64,000 nt of DNA, from the NCBI RefSeq assembly GCF_900141865.1, contig NZ_FQYW01000004.1, positions 161,976-225,975 of the forward strand. Direction: 5' to 3'. Positions 44,890 to 54,532 of the stretch are shown here, piece by piece. The stretch's first letter is position 1; each line of letters starts with the position of its first letter. The notes beneath the pieces are model-generated. The model made no database searches. It was not told the origin of the DNA and saw only the letters and a program-made list of their open reading frames with translations. The stretch comes from Anaerovibrio lipolyticus DSM 3074 (lineage in GTDB: Bacteria > Bacillota > Negativicutes > Selenomonadales > Selenomonadaceae). A program made the translations under genes and the position numbers.

Positions 44890-45834
44890 TCATTCAGCTA
44901 TTTTTCCGGCAAAATATCTTCCTATTTTGGCAATAAATGCCAATGTCTCCGCCTTCATCTCATCAGGAAATGAAGTCAGCACCGGTGCAGTTTCAAAATT
45001 CAGAACTCCATCATATTTAATGGCACGCAGTCCGTTTATAAAGCCCTCCCAATCAGTGGACGACTTATTCTCACGTGTCTTGGCAAATGTAAAAGGAATC
45101 TGATGCAAATCCATTACACCATCATTATCATGGATATGAAGCATCTTTAGCCGATGACCGAGGCGGGTCAAAAAGTATTCAAAATCTATTCCAATGAGAT
45201 TAGCATGGCCTGTATCAAAACAGAATCCCAACACCTCTGCTCTGTATTGTTCATTAATCCGGTCAATCCGTTTAACAACCTTATCCACATTACAGCATGG
45301 TCCTTCCACCAGATGACCATTGATACTGTCATAGAGATTTTCGATGCAAATGGTTATCCCCATCTCCTTAGCCATGGGGGCCAGATAATGAATAAAACGC
45401 TCGGTCTCCTCCCACTCGGCATCCTCCGAGCCTAAAAAATACACCAGCTTGAAGCCATGAATAACAATATAGGGACACTCCAGATAATGACACATCTGCA
45501 TACTTTTAGGCGCCATCTCATTCCACAGGTAATCATTCAGCTCAGCCTTGCCCTGGGGAACATAGGCGGGGTAGGGCATATGCATCTGACCGATAGTTAT
45601 ACCATATTTAGCGGCCGCTTCCTTATGAGGACGAAAATATTCCTTCAAAGCCTCAATAGACTTATCAAAGAAGTGACTGTTCTTCATCTGGTATATGTCT
45701 TTATTAATCATGTACTTGTTCAGACTAAAATCCACATGAGAAAAACCTGCTTCCTTTAAGATACGAAACCCATCCTCCGGGCAAGCATCATCAATAGCCT
45801 CTTTTGTCTGAACGCCGATACCACGAATTGCCAT
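44890..45834 (-). CDS. Sugar phosphate isomerase/epimerase-like TIM barrel
   Basis: The 314-residue protein matches the xylose-isomerase-like TIM-barrel family (AP_endonuc_2 type): YIVIHGFKLVYF, ITICIENLYDSINGHLVE, LGFCFDTGHANLIG and MLHIHDNDGVMDLH, with His/Glu/Asp metal-ligand candidates. Its start codon directly follows the stop of the related gene upstream. It is the last island gene before the flagellin promoter region, so it may shape a rare sugar for the flagellar glycan. Confidence 0.82.
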   Translation of the reverse strand: MAIRGIGVQTKEAIDDACPEDGFRILKEAGFSHVDFSLNKYMINKDIYQMKNSHFFDKSIEALKEYFRPHKEAAAKYGITIGQMHMPYPAYVPQGKAELNDYLWNEMAPKSMQMCHYLECPYIVIHGFKLVYFLGSEDAEWEETERFIHYLAPMAKEMGITICIENLYDSINGHLVEGPCCNVDKVVKRIDRINEQYRAEVLGFCFDTGHANLIGIDFEYFLTRLGHRLKMLHIHDNDGVMDLHQIPFTFAKTRENKSSTDWEGFINGLRAIKYDGVLNFETAPVLTSFPDEMKAETLAFIAKIGRYFAGKIAE

Positions 45835-47079
45835 TTATTTCACCTGCCCCTTCCATGCATCTGATTCCAAACGGGTGAAATGGAACGATGGCATAAATTC
45901 ATCATTAAATCTCTCGATAGGATTTTTTATTCCCATATCCCGCAGCAGCTGCTCAATCTCGTCATAATATGTGTTACATATAAAAACTGCACAGTCTGCC
46001 GGTAATGCTTTTAAATCCTCCGGATTATGAATTGTAAGACCACAAAACTCATTTCCCCACACATTGGAATTATTGTCACAGGTATATAATGGCGGATATT
46101 TTTCACCATAACACTTCATATAGGCACGACACATATTGCCTGCCCCAAACAGAACTCTGGAGGAATATTTATCAAGGAAAGCCTCCATGTCCACCTGCCA
46201 TTCCAGATACTTAGCCACTTTATGGGCAAACTCCCATACCGATGGCCGAAGCAATGTTGGTATGGCCGCCAAGGTTGTGGAAAAATTCATAATAGCTGGT
46301 CCATCAAACCTGATTGCCCGCAACCCGCGAATCAAATTAAGCCAATCAAACTGTGAACCAGCTCCATTGGCAGCAAAGAAAGGCATCATTCTATTATGGT
46401 GAACACCATCATTTTCATATAGATATAGTGACTTTAAGTGAGCCCCCAAGGTAGTCACGAAATCATACATATTCTGTCCCACCAAATTGCATAGTCCCGC
46501 ATCAAGGCAGAAGCCAAATATCTCCGAACCAACCTTATTGTTGAGTTCATCAACGAAAGAAACCGCCTGAACCGGCTCACTACAAAATCCCCTTACAAAA
46601 TGCCCATTAAGATTACGCAAACCATTCACAACCAAAATAGTTATATCTGCTTTTTGGGCACACTCCGCCAAGGACAAATAAAAGTCACGATTTATGGATA
46701 TACTGTCCTCAAGACTGTCACCTTCAAAGGGGTGCACTATAATATATTTACAGCCATATTCGCCTGCGTATTCAATACATTCCTTCACTAAATCGGATTT
46801 AATTGCTTCCATATCTGGTATTTTTTGCTCTTTTACAAAGTTAGGAGCAAAAGCCATTCTGCTTTTCAAGCCCTGACGCTGAGCTTCTGCCATGTAATTT
46901 TTCATCCACTCACGCCAATGCTCCAGCACCTCATCCCGCTTTTTAGGCAAGGCAATACCGCCGGTAAACATATTAAAATCAAGCACGATTTCATCAAATC
47001 CTGCCTGACGAAATTTATTAAATCCATTTCTTGGGCGTTTAACCTCCGCAATGCCCCCTGCAGAGCAAACTATTTTCAT
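45835..47079 (-). CDS. TIM-barrel isomerase fused to a GAGxxG Rossmann-like module
   Basis: The 414-residue protein has an N-terminal TIM barrel related to its downstream neighbour (residues about 1-290; YIIVHPFEG, FGFCLDAGLCNLVG, LYLYENDGVHHN). The C-terminal module (about 300-400) has FGAGNMCRAYMKCYG, CDNNSNVWGNEFCG and FICNTYYDEIEQLL. In the barrel, several metal-ligand positions differ (for example FCLDAGLCN for FCFDTGHAN), so it may be non-catalytic. Start ATG 47079 is preferred, with AGGTG upstream. Confidence 0.78.
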   Translation of the reverse strand: MKIVCSAGGIAEVKRPRNGFNKFRQAGFDEIVLDFNMFTGGIALPKKRDEVLEHWREWMKNYMAEAQRQGLKSRMAFAPNFVKEQKIPDMEAIKSDLVKECIEYAGEYGCKYIIVHPFEGDSLEDSISINRDFYLSLAECAQKADITILVVNGLRNLNGHFVRGFCSEPVQAVSFVDELNNKVGSEIFGFCLDAGLCNLVGQNMYDFVTTLGAHLKSLYLYENDGVHHNRMMPFFAANGAGSQFDWLNLIRGLRAIRFDGPAIMNFSTTLAAIPTLLRPSVWEFAHKVAKYLEWQVDMEAFLDKYSSRVLFGAGNMCRAYMKCYGEKYPPLYTCDNNSNVWGNEFCGLTIHNPEDLKALPADCAVFICNTYYDEIEQLLRDMGIKNPIERFNDEFMPSFHFTRLESDAWKGQVK

Positions 47080-47098
47080 AACAACACCTGCCACCTAA

Positions 47099-48097
47099 CT
47101 ATATCTCTTGAATCATTTGTTCAATCCTTGCATCATTTGGATAGCATAAACTCAATCGATAAAACAGATTCATCCACAAAACATCATCCTGAGCTTTTAG
47201 CTCATGCAATAATTTCAGCGTGCTATCAATATCCAAAGGATGCTGGCGAATTTCTCTGCTGTATTCCTCGCTGATTTCACCAGCAATAAAATCGGGAACA
47301 TCTATACAACGCTTCTCAGACTTCCCCTCAGAAATTTCTATAATGTGCCTGTAGCTTTCCCTGTAAAATTCCCGTTCTGCATGGGCACCGTGGGGAGCTC
47401 CCCAGAAATTTTCATCACAGAAAAAATATCTGCTCAAATCTATCACATAAGGATCAATCAGCTGAATAATATATTCTTCAAGCTCCCGAAGCTGCACATT
47501 ATATTTATCAGAACATTGATACCAGTTTTTCAAATTATCTGGCAATAAATTAACCAACCCGTTTTTCCCAAAATAATAGGTCCCTGAACGAAAACGGTTC
47601 AAAATTATATGATCTGCATCATACTTCTCCATAATTTGGGCAAAAAAGGCATCAATGTACGGACGCCAAAGAGCTGACGGCAGGTTGAAGAAATTGGCCA
47701 ACCGATATTCCTGGGCAGTATCCCTGAACACCTTGGTATTCATAAACTCAGCCGCGCAGCTTGAAAATATCTCCTGTCCCCGTATGACAAAATCATTCTG
47801 GAAATCATATAAATCAATGACCAGAAAATCAGCATCCGACTCCATCAACAACTGAACCGTTGATTTATCCATGCACTGCTTTAATGCGTGAATAGCCTTT
47901 TTATTCCATAATTCTTCTTTTCTCACTGAAGCAACTTCCTCAGTGGAAAAAGGCGAGGGCAACATTGCACAAACAATATTTTCCTTATCGAGAAAATATC
48001 CCAGCTCCATCCCTTCACCATATACGCCGTGCATGTCCCTGTTGCCGTTCAGCATGGAGACCCGCGATACACAACTACCCAATATATTAAATTTCAT
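47099..48097 (-). CDS. DUF6270 (WcbI/SGNH-like) protein
   Basis: The 332-residue protein starts MKFNILGSCVSRV, typical of DUF6270, where the Ser or Cys in GSCVSR is the likely nucleophile. A late GAPHGAHAEREFYRESYRHI offers the partner His. Relatives near polysaccharide loci (WcbI-like) are suspected acyl transferases or esterases, but activity is not established. It lies in the middle of the glycan island. Confidence 0.7.
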   Translation of the reverse strand: MKFNILGSCVSRVSMLNGNRDMHGVYGEGMELGYFLDKENIVCAMLPSPFSTEEVASVRKEELWNKKAIHALKQCMDKSTVQLLMESDADFLVIDLYDFQNDFVIRGQEIFSSCAAEFMNTKVFRDTAQEYRLANFFNLPSALWRPYIDAFFAQIMEKYDADHIILNRFRSGTYYFGKNGLVNLLPDNLKNWYQCSDKYNVQLRELEEYIIQLIDPYVIDLSRYFFCDENFWGAPHGAHAEREFYRESYRHIIEISEGKSEKRCIDVPDFIAGEISEEYSREIRQHPLDIDSTLKLLHELKAQDDVLWMNLFYRLSLCYPNDARIEQMIQEI

Positions 48098-48132
48098 TTC
48101 CAGTGCCCCCAGAAAAATCTAAGTTCTAAAAC

Positions 48133-50370
48133 CTATATCAGCCGCTCTGTTATAAGCTTCTTCAATTTAGTTGATGACGTACTCTGGGTATATGGGAAGA
48201 ACACCATGGTACTCCCCCGCTCCTCCAGCCATTCTTTTTTTCTCAGCCATACTGGGTCGTGCTCATAATCACTACCAGAAAATTGCACATCAAAATGATA
48301 CAGCTTCCAAGCCATTTCCGTACCAGGGTTTTCTATAGGAATTACATGAGCCTCATCCACATATCGGCAGGAGCGTACTATCTCCAAACGCTCCTCAAAT
48401 GGCACAAAAGGTTCTACCTTTTTGCCTTCACGCACTTGTCTGTCAGAAACGACCCCCACGATAAGATAATCGCACTGCTCCTTTGCCTTGCGAAGAAGAT
48501 TCAAATGACCATAGTGAAACAAATCAAAAACACCTGCGATGTAGCCTACATGGTATTTTTTAGGCTTGACCTTAGTATCTGTTACGGATTGTATAACAGG
48601 CTTCGTCCTATGCGGATACATACGATTTGCCTCATAAATGCTATATTCTGTAACACCCATTTCCTCCAGCTGCTTCATAACTGGGGCATAGTTTTTTATA
48701 CAAATAATCACCTTGTACTCACCCTGTCCCAACTCTTTCAATATCTCAGGTGATACAATTTCAACATCATTTATCTTTTCGCCCCAACGCCTGTCGTTAT
48801 TATCAATTATCTTGTATACAGGATAGTCAACACCATAATAAGCCATAAATTTCTCGGCAAACTTTCCAGAACCAAACAAAAGCAGTTTGCGGGAATCAGC
48901 ATTATGAAAAACGTCCACGAAAAGCTTTTGGTATTTATCTGCTGAATAATTCATCCGATGACGATTAGAACTAACCAACTCCGCATTCCGGCGATGTTTT
49001 GAATAAAATTCCTGCAAAACATCCCTATTAAGCAGGTTGTCCAAAAAATCTTTTGCTTTTTTTTGCCATTCATTACGATATTTCAGCAGATTATACCGTG
49101 CCATAAGCTTTTCAGATGGATACAGTCTTTCCAACTCAATATTACCTGTATAAAATGATACAATCATGCGCATTATTATAACATTGGCAGGATAATTCTC
49201 TATACAAAACTCCTGATCAAAAAACTTAAAGGTGCCATCTATATAAAAGCTATTTAGAGGTATCATATCATAATAGCCTCTTTTAAGGACAACTCCCCGT
49301 CCATCGCCGCTATCCTCCGACACATGCTCAGAAGATTGCAATATTATAGCACGGAATTTGTCCATGGCCTGTAAAAAGCCATCCACATCACTGGCTAACA
49401 ACTGGCGAAGGTAAACCTGCCCCAGGGGTGCATCAACAAAAGGCATCCAATAGGAATTCCCCTTCACCTCCCCCATAATATTGGAAACACCATGAGCTGT
49501 CAAAACCTCACTATGCTCCCGCAATTTTTCCAAACGTTGCTGTCCTACTGGATATGCAGCTCTTTTCTCCACCCTATCATTTGCATGAATTATAGTCATA
49601 AAAGCATCAACATCGTCACGATCCAAGGAACATGTCACGCTATTGACATCAGATAACACACCATGTTTGACACACTCAATCAAGTAACCATTGGCCATTG
49701 AAAACCACAGGCCGTTATCTACCATACTGCTGTAAAGTCCATTTTCTTCCAAAAAAACCGTTTCTGGATAATAATAAAACGGAAACAAACGAGTAGACAT
49801 ATCTTCCCTAGGGATTATATGCTCTTCAAATAAATGGGATGGGATGGATAAATCTGGCCACACAGAAAAAAACTGATTTTTAGTAAAACCAGCTTCCTTC
49901 AACATAGATACCATTTCTTGATGGCTATACATCCGCCCAATAAATTGTTCTTCCACCTTACCCCGATAGTCTTCAACACCGTCAAAATTACGCCCTGTAT
50001 AACAGTCCCTATCACCGCAAAAATAACGGATGCCCAACCGATTATTCATGCCCAGCAAGATTTTTCCTTTATCATTAAGTACACAGAATAATGTTTTCAA
50101 CACCTCAACTGGGCACGATGTTTTTTCCAGTTCCTTTATCGAAATTATATAATCAAAGCTTCCCCTATTTGAATCACGCCAAGCAGCATTATCCAAATCT
50201 TCAAGACAGCACTGAACTATCTCAAGCTGTCGTTCCTTAAGCATATCTAACAAAGCATGACCAGCATCACCAATGAACAAGGCTCTTGAATTTGGTGAAA
50301 AATCATACCAAGCTAACAGCCCAGTTGCCATTTTTCGTATCTGTTGCTCAGTTTTGTTCCCGCTATCCAA
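48133..50370 (-). CDS. Fusion: SAM methyltransferase-like, GAGxxG module and glycerol-phosphate-type cytidylyltransferase
   Basis: The 745-residue protein has at least three parts. Residues about 1-240 resemble a SAM methyltransferase (ALFIGDAGHALLDML; FDYIISIKELEK; GKILLGMNN). About 490-590 is the island's Rossmann-like module (FGSGKFAEKFMAYYG; IIDNNDRRWGEKI; VIICIKNYAPVMKQL). About 604-745 is a cytidylyltransferase of the TagD/GCT type with H-Y-G-H at 619-622 (GVFDLFHYGHLNLL) and PYTQSTSSTKL. The last would make a CDP-alditol such as CDP-glycerol. The TTG start has GGGGGAG upstream. The middle 250 residues are unrecognised. Confidence 0.82.
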   Translation of the reverse strand: MDSGNKTEQQIRKMATGLLAWYDFSPNSRALFIGDAGHALLDMLKERQLEIVQCCLEDLDNAAWRDSNRGSFDYIISIKELEKTSCPVEVLKTLFCVLNDKGKILLGMNNRLGIRYFCGDRDCYTGRNFDGVEDYRGKVEEQFIGRMYSHQEMVSMLKEAGFTKNQFFSVWPDLSIPSHLFEEHIIPREDMSTRLFPFYYYPETVFLEENGLYSSMVDNGLWFSMANGYLIECVKHGVLSDVNSVTCSLDRDDVDAFMTIIHANDRVEKRAAYPVGQQRLEKLREHSEVLTAHGVSNIMGEVKGNSYWMPFVDAPLGQVYLRQLLASDVDGFLQAMDKFRAIILQSSEHVSEDSGDGRGVVLKRGYYDMIPLNSFYIDGTFKFFDQEFCIENYPANVIIMRMIVSFYTGNIELERLYPSEKLMARYNLLKYRNEWQKKAKDFLDNLLNRDVLQEFYSKHRRNAELVSSNRHRMNYSADKYQKLFVDVFHNADSRKLLLFGSGKFAEKFMAYYGVDYPVYKIIDNNDRRWGEKINDVEIVSPEILKELGQGEYKVIICIKNYAPVMKQLEEMGVTEYSIYEANRMYPHRTKPVIQSVTDTKVKPKKYHVGYIAGVFDLFHYGHLNLLRKAKEQCDYLIVGVVSDRQVREGKKVEPFVPFEERLEIVRSCRYVDEAHVIPIENPGTEMAWKLYHFDVQFSGSDYEHDPVWLRKKEWLEERGSTMVFFPYTQSTSSTKLKKLITERLI

Positions 50371-50393
50371 AGTCTCTCCCCCTGCTTTAACTC

Positions 50394-51761
50394 TTAAAGA
50401 ATTAACTCTCTCACTAATGTCCCTATATCATAATGCTCAAAATTCACCAGATATTTACGCAAATCATTGGTCATAGGGATAACATTTATATAACCTTTCT
50501 CACGCAACATTAACATTATTTCTGGCTGACCAGCTTCTTTCACCGACAATAAAAATAAAGATTTTTCTCTTACGCCATTGTTTTCAATGTCGGACAACGG
50601 CATAACCTTCTTGCCCATTACCTCATCAAAATTACTAACACCACTTGTAACAACAAATCCGTCAAAGTTCAAGTTTTGGTTACTCAACATTGTTGCTATC
50701 TCACAACCGACCTTGCCAGCTCCATAAAGGAATACTTTATCACTGTTTTGCACCTTACATTTCAAAAAGCTCAATAATGCCTCTCTTTTTTGTATTTCCG
50801 CATATACTTTGTACAAAAAATTATTTTTATCAGCCAATATGTGCATAGCTTCCCTAAGATGGTCTTTATTCACCCAATAGGCAGGATTTATTTTCCCCTC
50901 ATTCCATGCTTTATAAAAATACTCTATCATCTTCACCAAAAATTCATATTTGAACTCCATTGCTATGCGGCCATAGTTCCATCTATAGGTGCTCCAAGCC
51001 ATAGCTGGCAGTAAAGACTCCACTTCCGAATGAAGTTGGGGCTTGGATGATAAATATTCTTCAATGAAATGGTATTCGTCAAAAACACAATAAACTTTTT
51101 TTCCAGAATTTACAGAAGAAGCCTCATTATCCCGGCGATAGCAAATATACGCATCCTCCTTCAAAACCACTCGCTCTGCACAAGCAAAAGCAATAAAATT
51201 AAATGAAGTGTCCTGATATGATGCCCCTGGAGTCTCATTAAACTTTATATTATTTTTTACAATAAACTCTCTTTTATAAATAGCGGACCATATGGACGGG
51301 TTATAGGAAAAAACTTCCAAGGCAGTATGTCGAGGTTTAAAAACCTTATCGAAAGGCCCATTCTTTAAGGCATCGGAGAATTCCTTGTTACCATTTCTGT
51401 AATTCCAATAATTTGACTTTACTATATCTGCATCACTCGCTACAGCAACCTGATATAACTCTTCAAACATATTGCCGGCAGTAAAATCATCGCTTTCCAG
51501 AATACCAATATAGTCTCCCTCGGCTGCATAAAAGCCAGTATTCATAGCATGTCCATATCCGAAATTTTCCGTACTGATGACTCTAATGCGAGAATCTCTA
51601 TCAGCATATTCATTTATAATATCCAGAGAATTGTCTGTAGATCCATCGTTAACGCATATAATCTCAATATCTTCCAGTGTCTGGGCAATCAAGCTCTCCA
51701 AACATTGTGGAAGATATTTTGCAACATTGTAAATTGGAACTACTACTGAAATTTTAGGCAT
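50394..51761 (-). CDS. GT2 glycosyltransferase with C-terminal GAGxxG module
   Basis: The 455-residue protein has an N-terminal GT-A domain (SVVVPIYNVAKYLPQCLESL; ICVNDGSTDNSLDI; GDYIGILESDDF with the metal-binding acidic motif), typical of family GT2. The C-terminal module starts near residue 345 (FLYGAGKVGCEIATML; LFLLSVKEAGQ). Co-directional with neighbours, 13 bases after the next GT2. The sugar is unknown. Confidence 0.87.
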   Translation of the reverse strand: MPKISVVVPIYNVAKYLPQCLESLIAQTLEDIEIICVNDGSTDNSLDIINEYADRDSRIRVISTENFGYGHAMNTGFYAAEGDYIGILESDDFTAGNMFEELYQVAVASDADIVKSNYWNYRNGNKEFSDALKNGPFDKVFKPRHTALEVFSYNPSIWSAIYKREFIVKNNIKFNETPGASYQDTSFNFIAFACAERVVLKEDAYICYRRDNEASSVNSGKKVYCVFDEYHFIEEYLSSKPQLHSEVESLLPAMAWSTYRWNYGRIAMEFKYEFLVKMIEYFYKAWNEGKINPAYWVNKDHLREAMHILADKNNFLYKVYAEIQKREALLSFLKCKVQNSDKVFLYGAGKVGCEIATMLSNQNLNFDGFVVTSGVSNFDEVMGKKVMPLSDIENNGVREKSLFLLSVKEAGQPEIMLMLREKGYINVIPMTNDLRKYLVNFEHYDIGTLVRELIL

Positions 51762-51774
51762 TATATATCCCCCA

Positions 51775-53016
51775 TCACAAATACGCTAATGATAATATTG
51801 AAGCAATATCTCTTTTACATGAATTCATCCATATTATCTTTTCCTCTGGAATATTCCAAATCTCTTTAAGCTCTTTTATAGCCTCTTTTGCAGTGGATTC
51901 ATTATATATTGCTACAACAAGGTGGTCATAATCTATATCATTTACGAAAGAAACAGGTTTTACTTCATATTTTAGACTATCAAGAAATTCACTAGCTGTT
52001 TTCCCATCACTTTTCTTGGCCTTATCATAATTCTTATCTACTAATGCAACTATATCGTCACCATGTCCATGCAACCATAATTCCTTGTATAATGCCTGAC
52101 CGCAGGCCCCCGCTCCGTAAATCACAATTCTATGTCTATATAGTTTTTCGATTTCTGAAAAATACCATGAACTTTTTTGTCCCAAATCTATATCATACAA
52201 TCCACGAAGAATCCTATTATTCAGATAGACGGCATTTTGATATAGCTGTGGCATTAAAACATTTCGATAAGGCGACGCTTCAAATGCTTCTTTCAAATTA
52301 GAAAACAATCGATACATATTTTCCGGTTCATTTTCATTGGGCTTCAACTCTGCAGAACCAGTGCGTTTAACATAGTGATAAAAATATTCACGCATTATGT
52401 AAATGCTTTGGCACTCCAAACAATATCTGTAAAGAATCATTTCATCTTCACAGTAAAATACACGGGGATCTATTTTTTCTATGACCTTTTTCAATTTTGA
52501 TGTTCTAAACAATTTAGAAACCAAATAACAGCGCATGCCTTTCATACCAACAGAAAAGTCATGAATTAGAGTCGGAAATATATCCCTTTCCAAATCAGTG
52601 TATAGCCCTGCTTTATAGTTATCATAGTCAATCCATTCATTACCATCTACACCATGAACCGAAACATCCGATGATACCAAGTCGCAGTCATTATCTACCA
52701 TAATATTGTATAACGAACTGTACATATCAGGCTCTATCCAGTCATCACTATCAACAAATCCTACGTAATCTCCAGTTGCCCACTCTATACCATTCTTTCG
52801 TACAGTTGCTATGCCTTTATGTTCACACTTAAAGATTTTAATCCGGCTATCTTTCTGCGCATATTCAGACATTATTTCATAGCTGTTATCCGATGAACCA
52901 TCATCAAGCAATAAAATCTCTAAATTCTCATAAGTTTGTGCAAGGATACTATCCAAACATCTTCTTAAATATTTTTCAACATTGTAAACTGGAACAATAA
53001 CAGATACTTTAGCCAT
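51775..53016 (-). CDS. GT2 glycosyltransferase with C-terminal GAGxxG module
   Basis: The 413-residue protein has GT2 motifs SVIVPVYNVEKYLRRCLDSI, LLLDDGSSDNSYEIM and GDYVGFVDSDDW. Its C-terminal module begins near residue 295 (IVIYGAGACGQALYKEL; ALVDKNYDKAKKSDG; DHLVVAIYNESTAKE). It is paired with the GT2 downstream and follows the CDP-glycerol-type transferase by one base. Confidence 0.87.
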   Translation of the reverse strand: MAKVSVIVPVYNVEKYLRRCLDSILAQTYENLEILLLDDGSSDNSYEIMSEYAQKDSRIKIFKCEHKGIATVRKNGIEWATGDYVGFVDSDDWIEPDMYSSLYNIMVDNDCDLVSSDVSVHGVDGNEWIDYDNYKAGLYTDLERDIFPTLIHDFSVGMKGMRCYLVSKLFRTSKLKKVIEKIDPRVFYCEDEMILYRYCLECQSIYIMREYFYHYVKRTGSAELKPNENEPENMYRLFSNLKEAFEASPYRNVLMPQLYQNAVYLNNRILRGLYDIDLGQKSSWYFSEIEKLYRHRIVIYGAGACGQALYKELWLHGHGDDIVALVDKNYDKAKKSDGKTASEFLDSLKYEVKPVSFVNDIDYDHLVVAIYNESTAKEAIKELKEIWNIPEEKIIWMNSCKRDIASILSLAYL

Positions 53017-53017
53017 C

Positions 53018-54511
53018 TTAAAGTTTCCCCTTAAAATTCATTAGCCCCAAAATAAACTCTGCTGCCCTTTCACTGGCATGACCATCCTCATGAACTTGAT
53101 ATTTATTAAATAAGTTTTCAACACATTTACGATATTTTACTTCATCAAAAGCTTCAATATTTCGCTTTAACTCACCATTGCTTACAGAAATTGGGAATGG
53201 CAGCTCACGATAATCCAACAGTAACTGACGCTCATGTTTTAAATACTCGTCCAGATCTGGTGTAAACAAAAAAATGGGCTTATATACATAAGCAGCTTCA
53301 AAAATAATACTTGAATAATCAGAAATCAGTGCATCACAACAGGCAACCAATTCCTGGCTATCATCATACTTAGATACATTCTTAACATAATCCGGCAATT
53401 TAATACCATCCGCACTACTTGCAACAGACGGATGTAAACGCAGAAGAATAATCCATTCTCCATTAAACTTATTTGTTAAGCTGTCACGCAATAATTCAAA
53501 ATCAATACCCTGTTCCGTATGCTGATGAGCAAATGACTCATCCTTAGACACACGAAAAGTCGGTGCATATAGTAACACTTTTTTATATTCAGATATTCCC
53601 AACTTATTTCTAACAACATTTTTAATCTCTGGTTGAAAAATAATATCACTACGAGGTGAACCCACCCTAACAAAGGGACCGTTATACATAAATCCTCTTC
53701 TACACGAATCCTCATCAAACTGGCTTCCTGAAAGAATATAATCCGTCCTTGCAGCCTCTTTTTTCTGAAACTCCACCGCTCCGGGCATAGATGCCCATTT
53801 CATATCCTCACAGCTGAATTTTTTTAATGTTATACTGGACCAATGTTTAACCTGAAAATATATCTGACCACTTTTTTTCTTAATATCAGCATCTACAGAC
53901 AAATCTACAATCCATATTTTGGCTGTAGAAATCTCATAGTAATATGACTCAAAATCATATCGATATACCAATCTAACCTTTCGCGAACAATCAGAAGGTC
54001 GTTTATTAACAATCCAAACTACATCAACTGTATCATCCATTTGTAACAACTTTTGAGTTATAGCCTTACCATGCTCTCCATAAACATCAGCAAAAACAAC
54101 GACTTTTTTATCAACTAATGGAAGTTTGTCATACTGTTCTCTTTTAGTCACTAAATCATTGTTCATCTTAGGGAGTGAATATACATTGTAAAAACTATCA
54201 ATATCAATTCCCTTTAATATTTCATCATCGTATCTCGTTGTAATGAGTAAAATAAACTGGGATGTATCTGCAGAGCTAGTAACATCCTCGAATGAATGAA
54301 TTATTGGATCTTGAACGTGTTGTTCCTTCAAATTAGGATAAATGCTAAAAATGTTACGATTAACCTTACTAGGAGAATTATCTATAAGGGCTTTAATATT
54401 AACATTGGTGCCATAATTAAGAAACCATTCGCACATTTTTCCCATTCCAAAAAGTATTACCTGCTTTGACCCTGCATCTTTATAGAATTGACTCCACTGT
54501 TGATTCATCAT
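53018..54511 (-). CDS. CDP-glycerol glycerophosphotransferase-like protein with N-terminal GAGxxG module
   Basis: The 497-residue protein begins with the island module (ILFGMGKMCEWFLNYG; ALIDNSPSKVN; FILLITTRYDDE; about residues 15-125). The rest is a Glyphos_transf domain (TagB/TagF type): KVLLYAPTFRVS, LLRLHPSV, and DALISDYSSIIFEAAYVYKP. Such enzymes add glycerol- or ribitol-phosphate from CDP-alditol, so it should use the product of the cytidylyltransferase fusion at 48133-50370. ATG 54511 preferred; GTG 54520 possible. Confidence 0.85.
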   Translation of the reverse strand: MMNQQWSQFYKDAGSKQVILFGMGKMCEWFLNYGTNVNIKALIDNSPSKVNRNIFSIYPNLKEQHVQDPIIHSFEDVTSSADTSQFILLITTRYDDEILKGIDIDSFYNVYSLPKMNNDLVTKREQYDKLPLVDKKVVVFADVYGEHGKAITQKLLQMDDTVDVVWIVNKRPSDCSRKVRLVYRYDFESYYYEISTAKIWIVDLSVDADIKKKSGQIYFQVKHWSSITLKKFSCEDMKWASMPGAVEFQKKEAARTDYILSGSQFDEDSCRRGFMYNGPFVRVGSPRSDIIFQPEIKNVVRNKLGISEYKKVLLYAPTFRVSKDESFAHQHTEQGIDFELLRDSLTNKFNGEWIILLRLHPSVASSADGIKLPDYVKNVSKYDDSQELVACCDALISDYSSIIFEAAYVYKPIFLFTPDLDEYLKHERQLLLDYRELPFPISVSNGELKRNIEAFDEVKYRKCVENLFNKYQVHEDGHASERAAEFILGLMNFKGKL

Positions 54512-54532
54512 CCTACTCACCCATCAATAATA

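Noticed and set aside
42995..44893. Longer N-terminus for the protease flagellin
   Set aside because: Flagellins start at the conserved NNNIAAM region; the 40 extra residues overlap the isomerase gene and lack any flagellin similarity.
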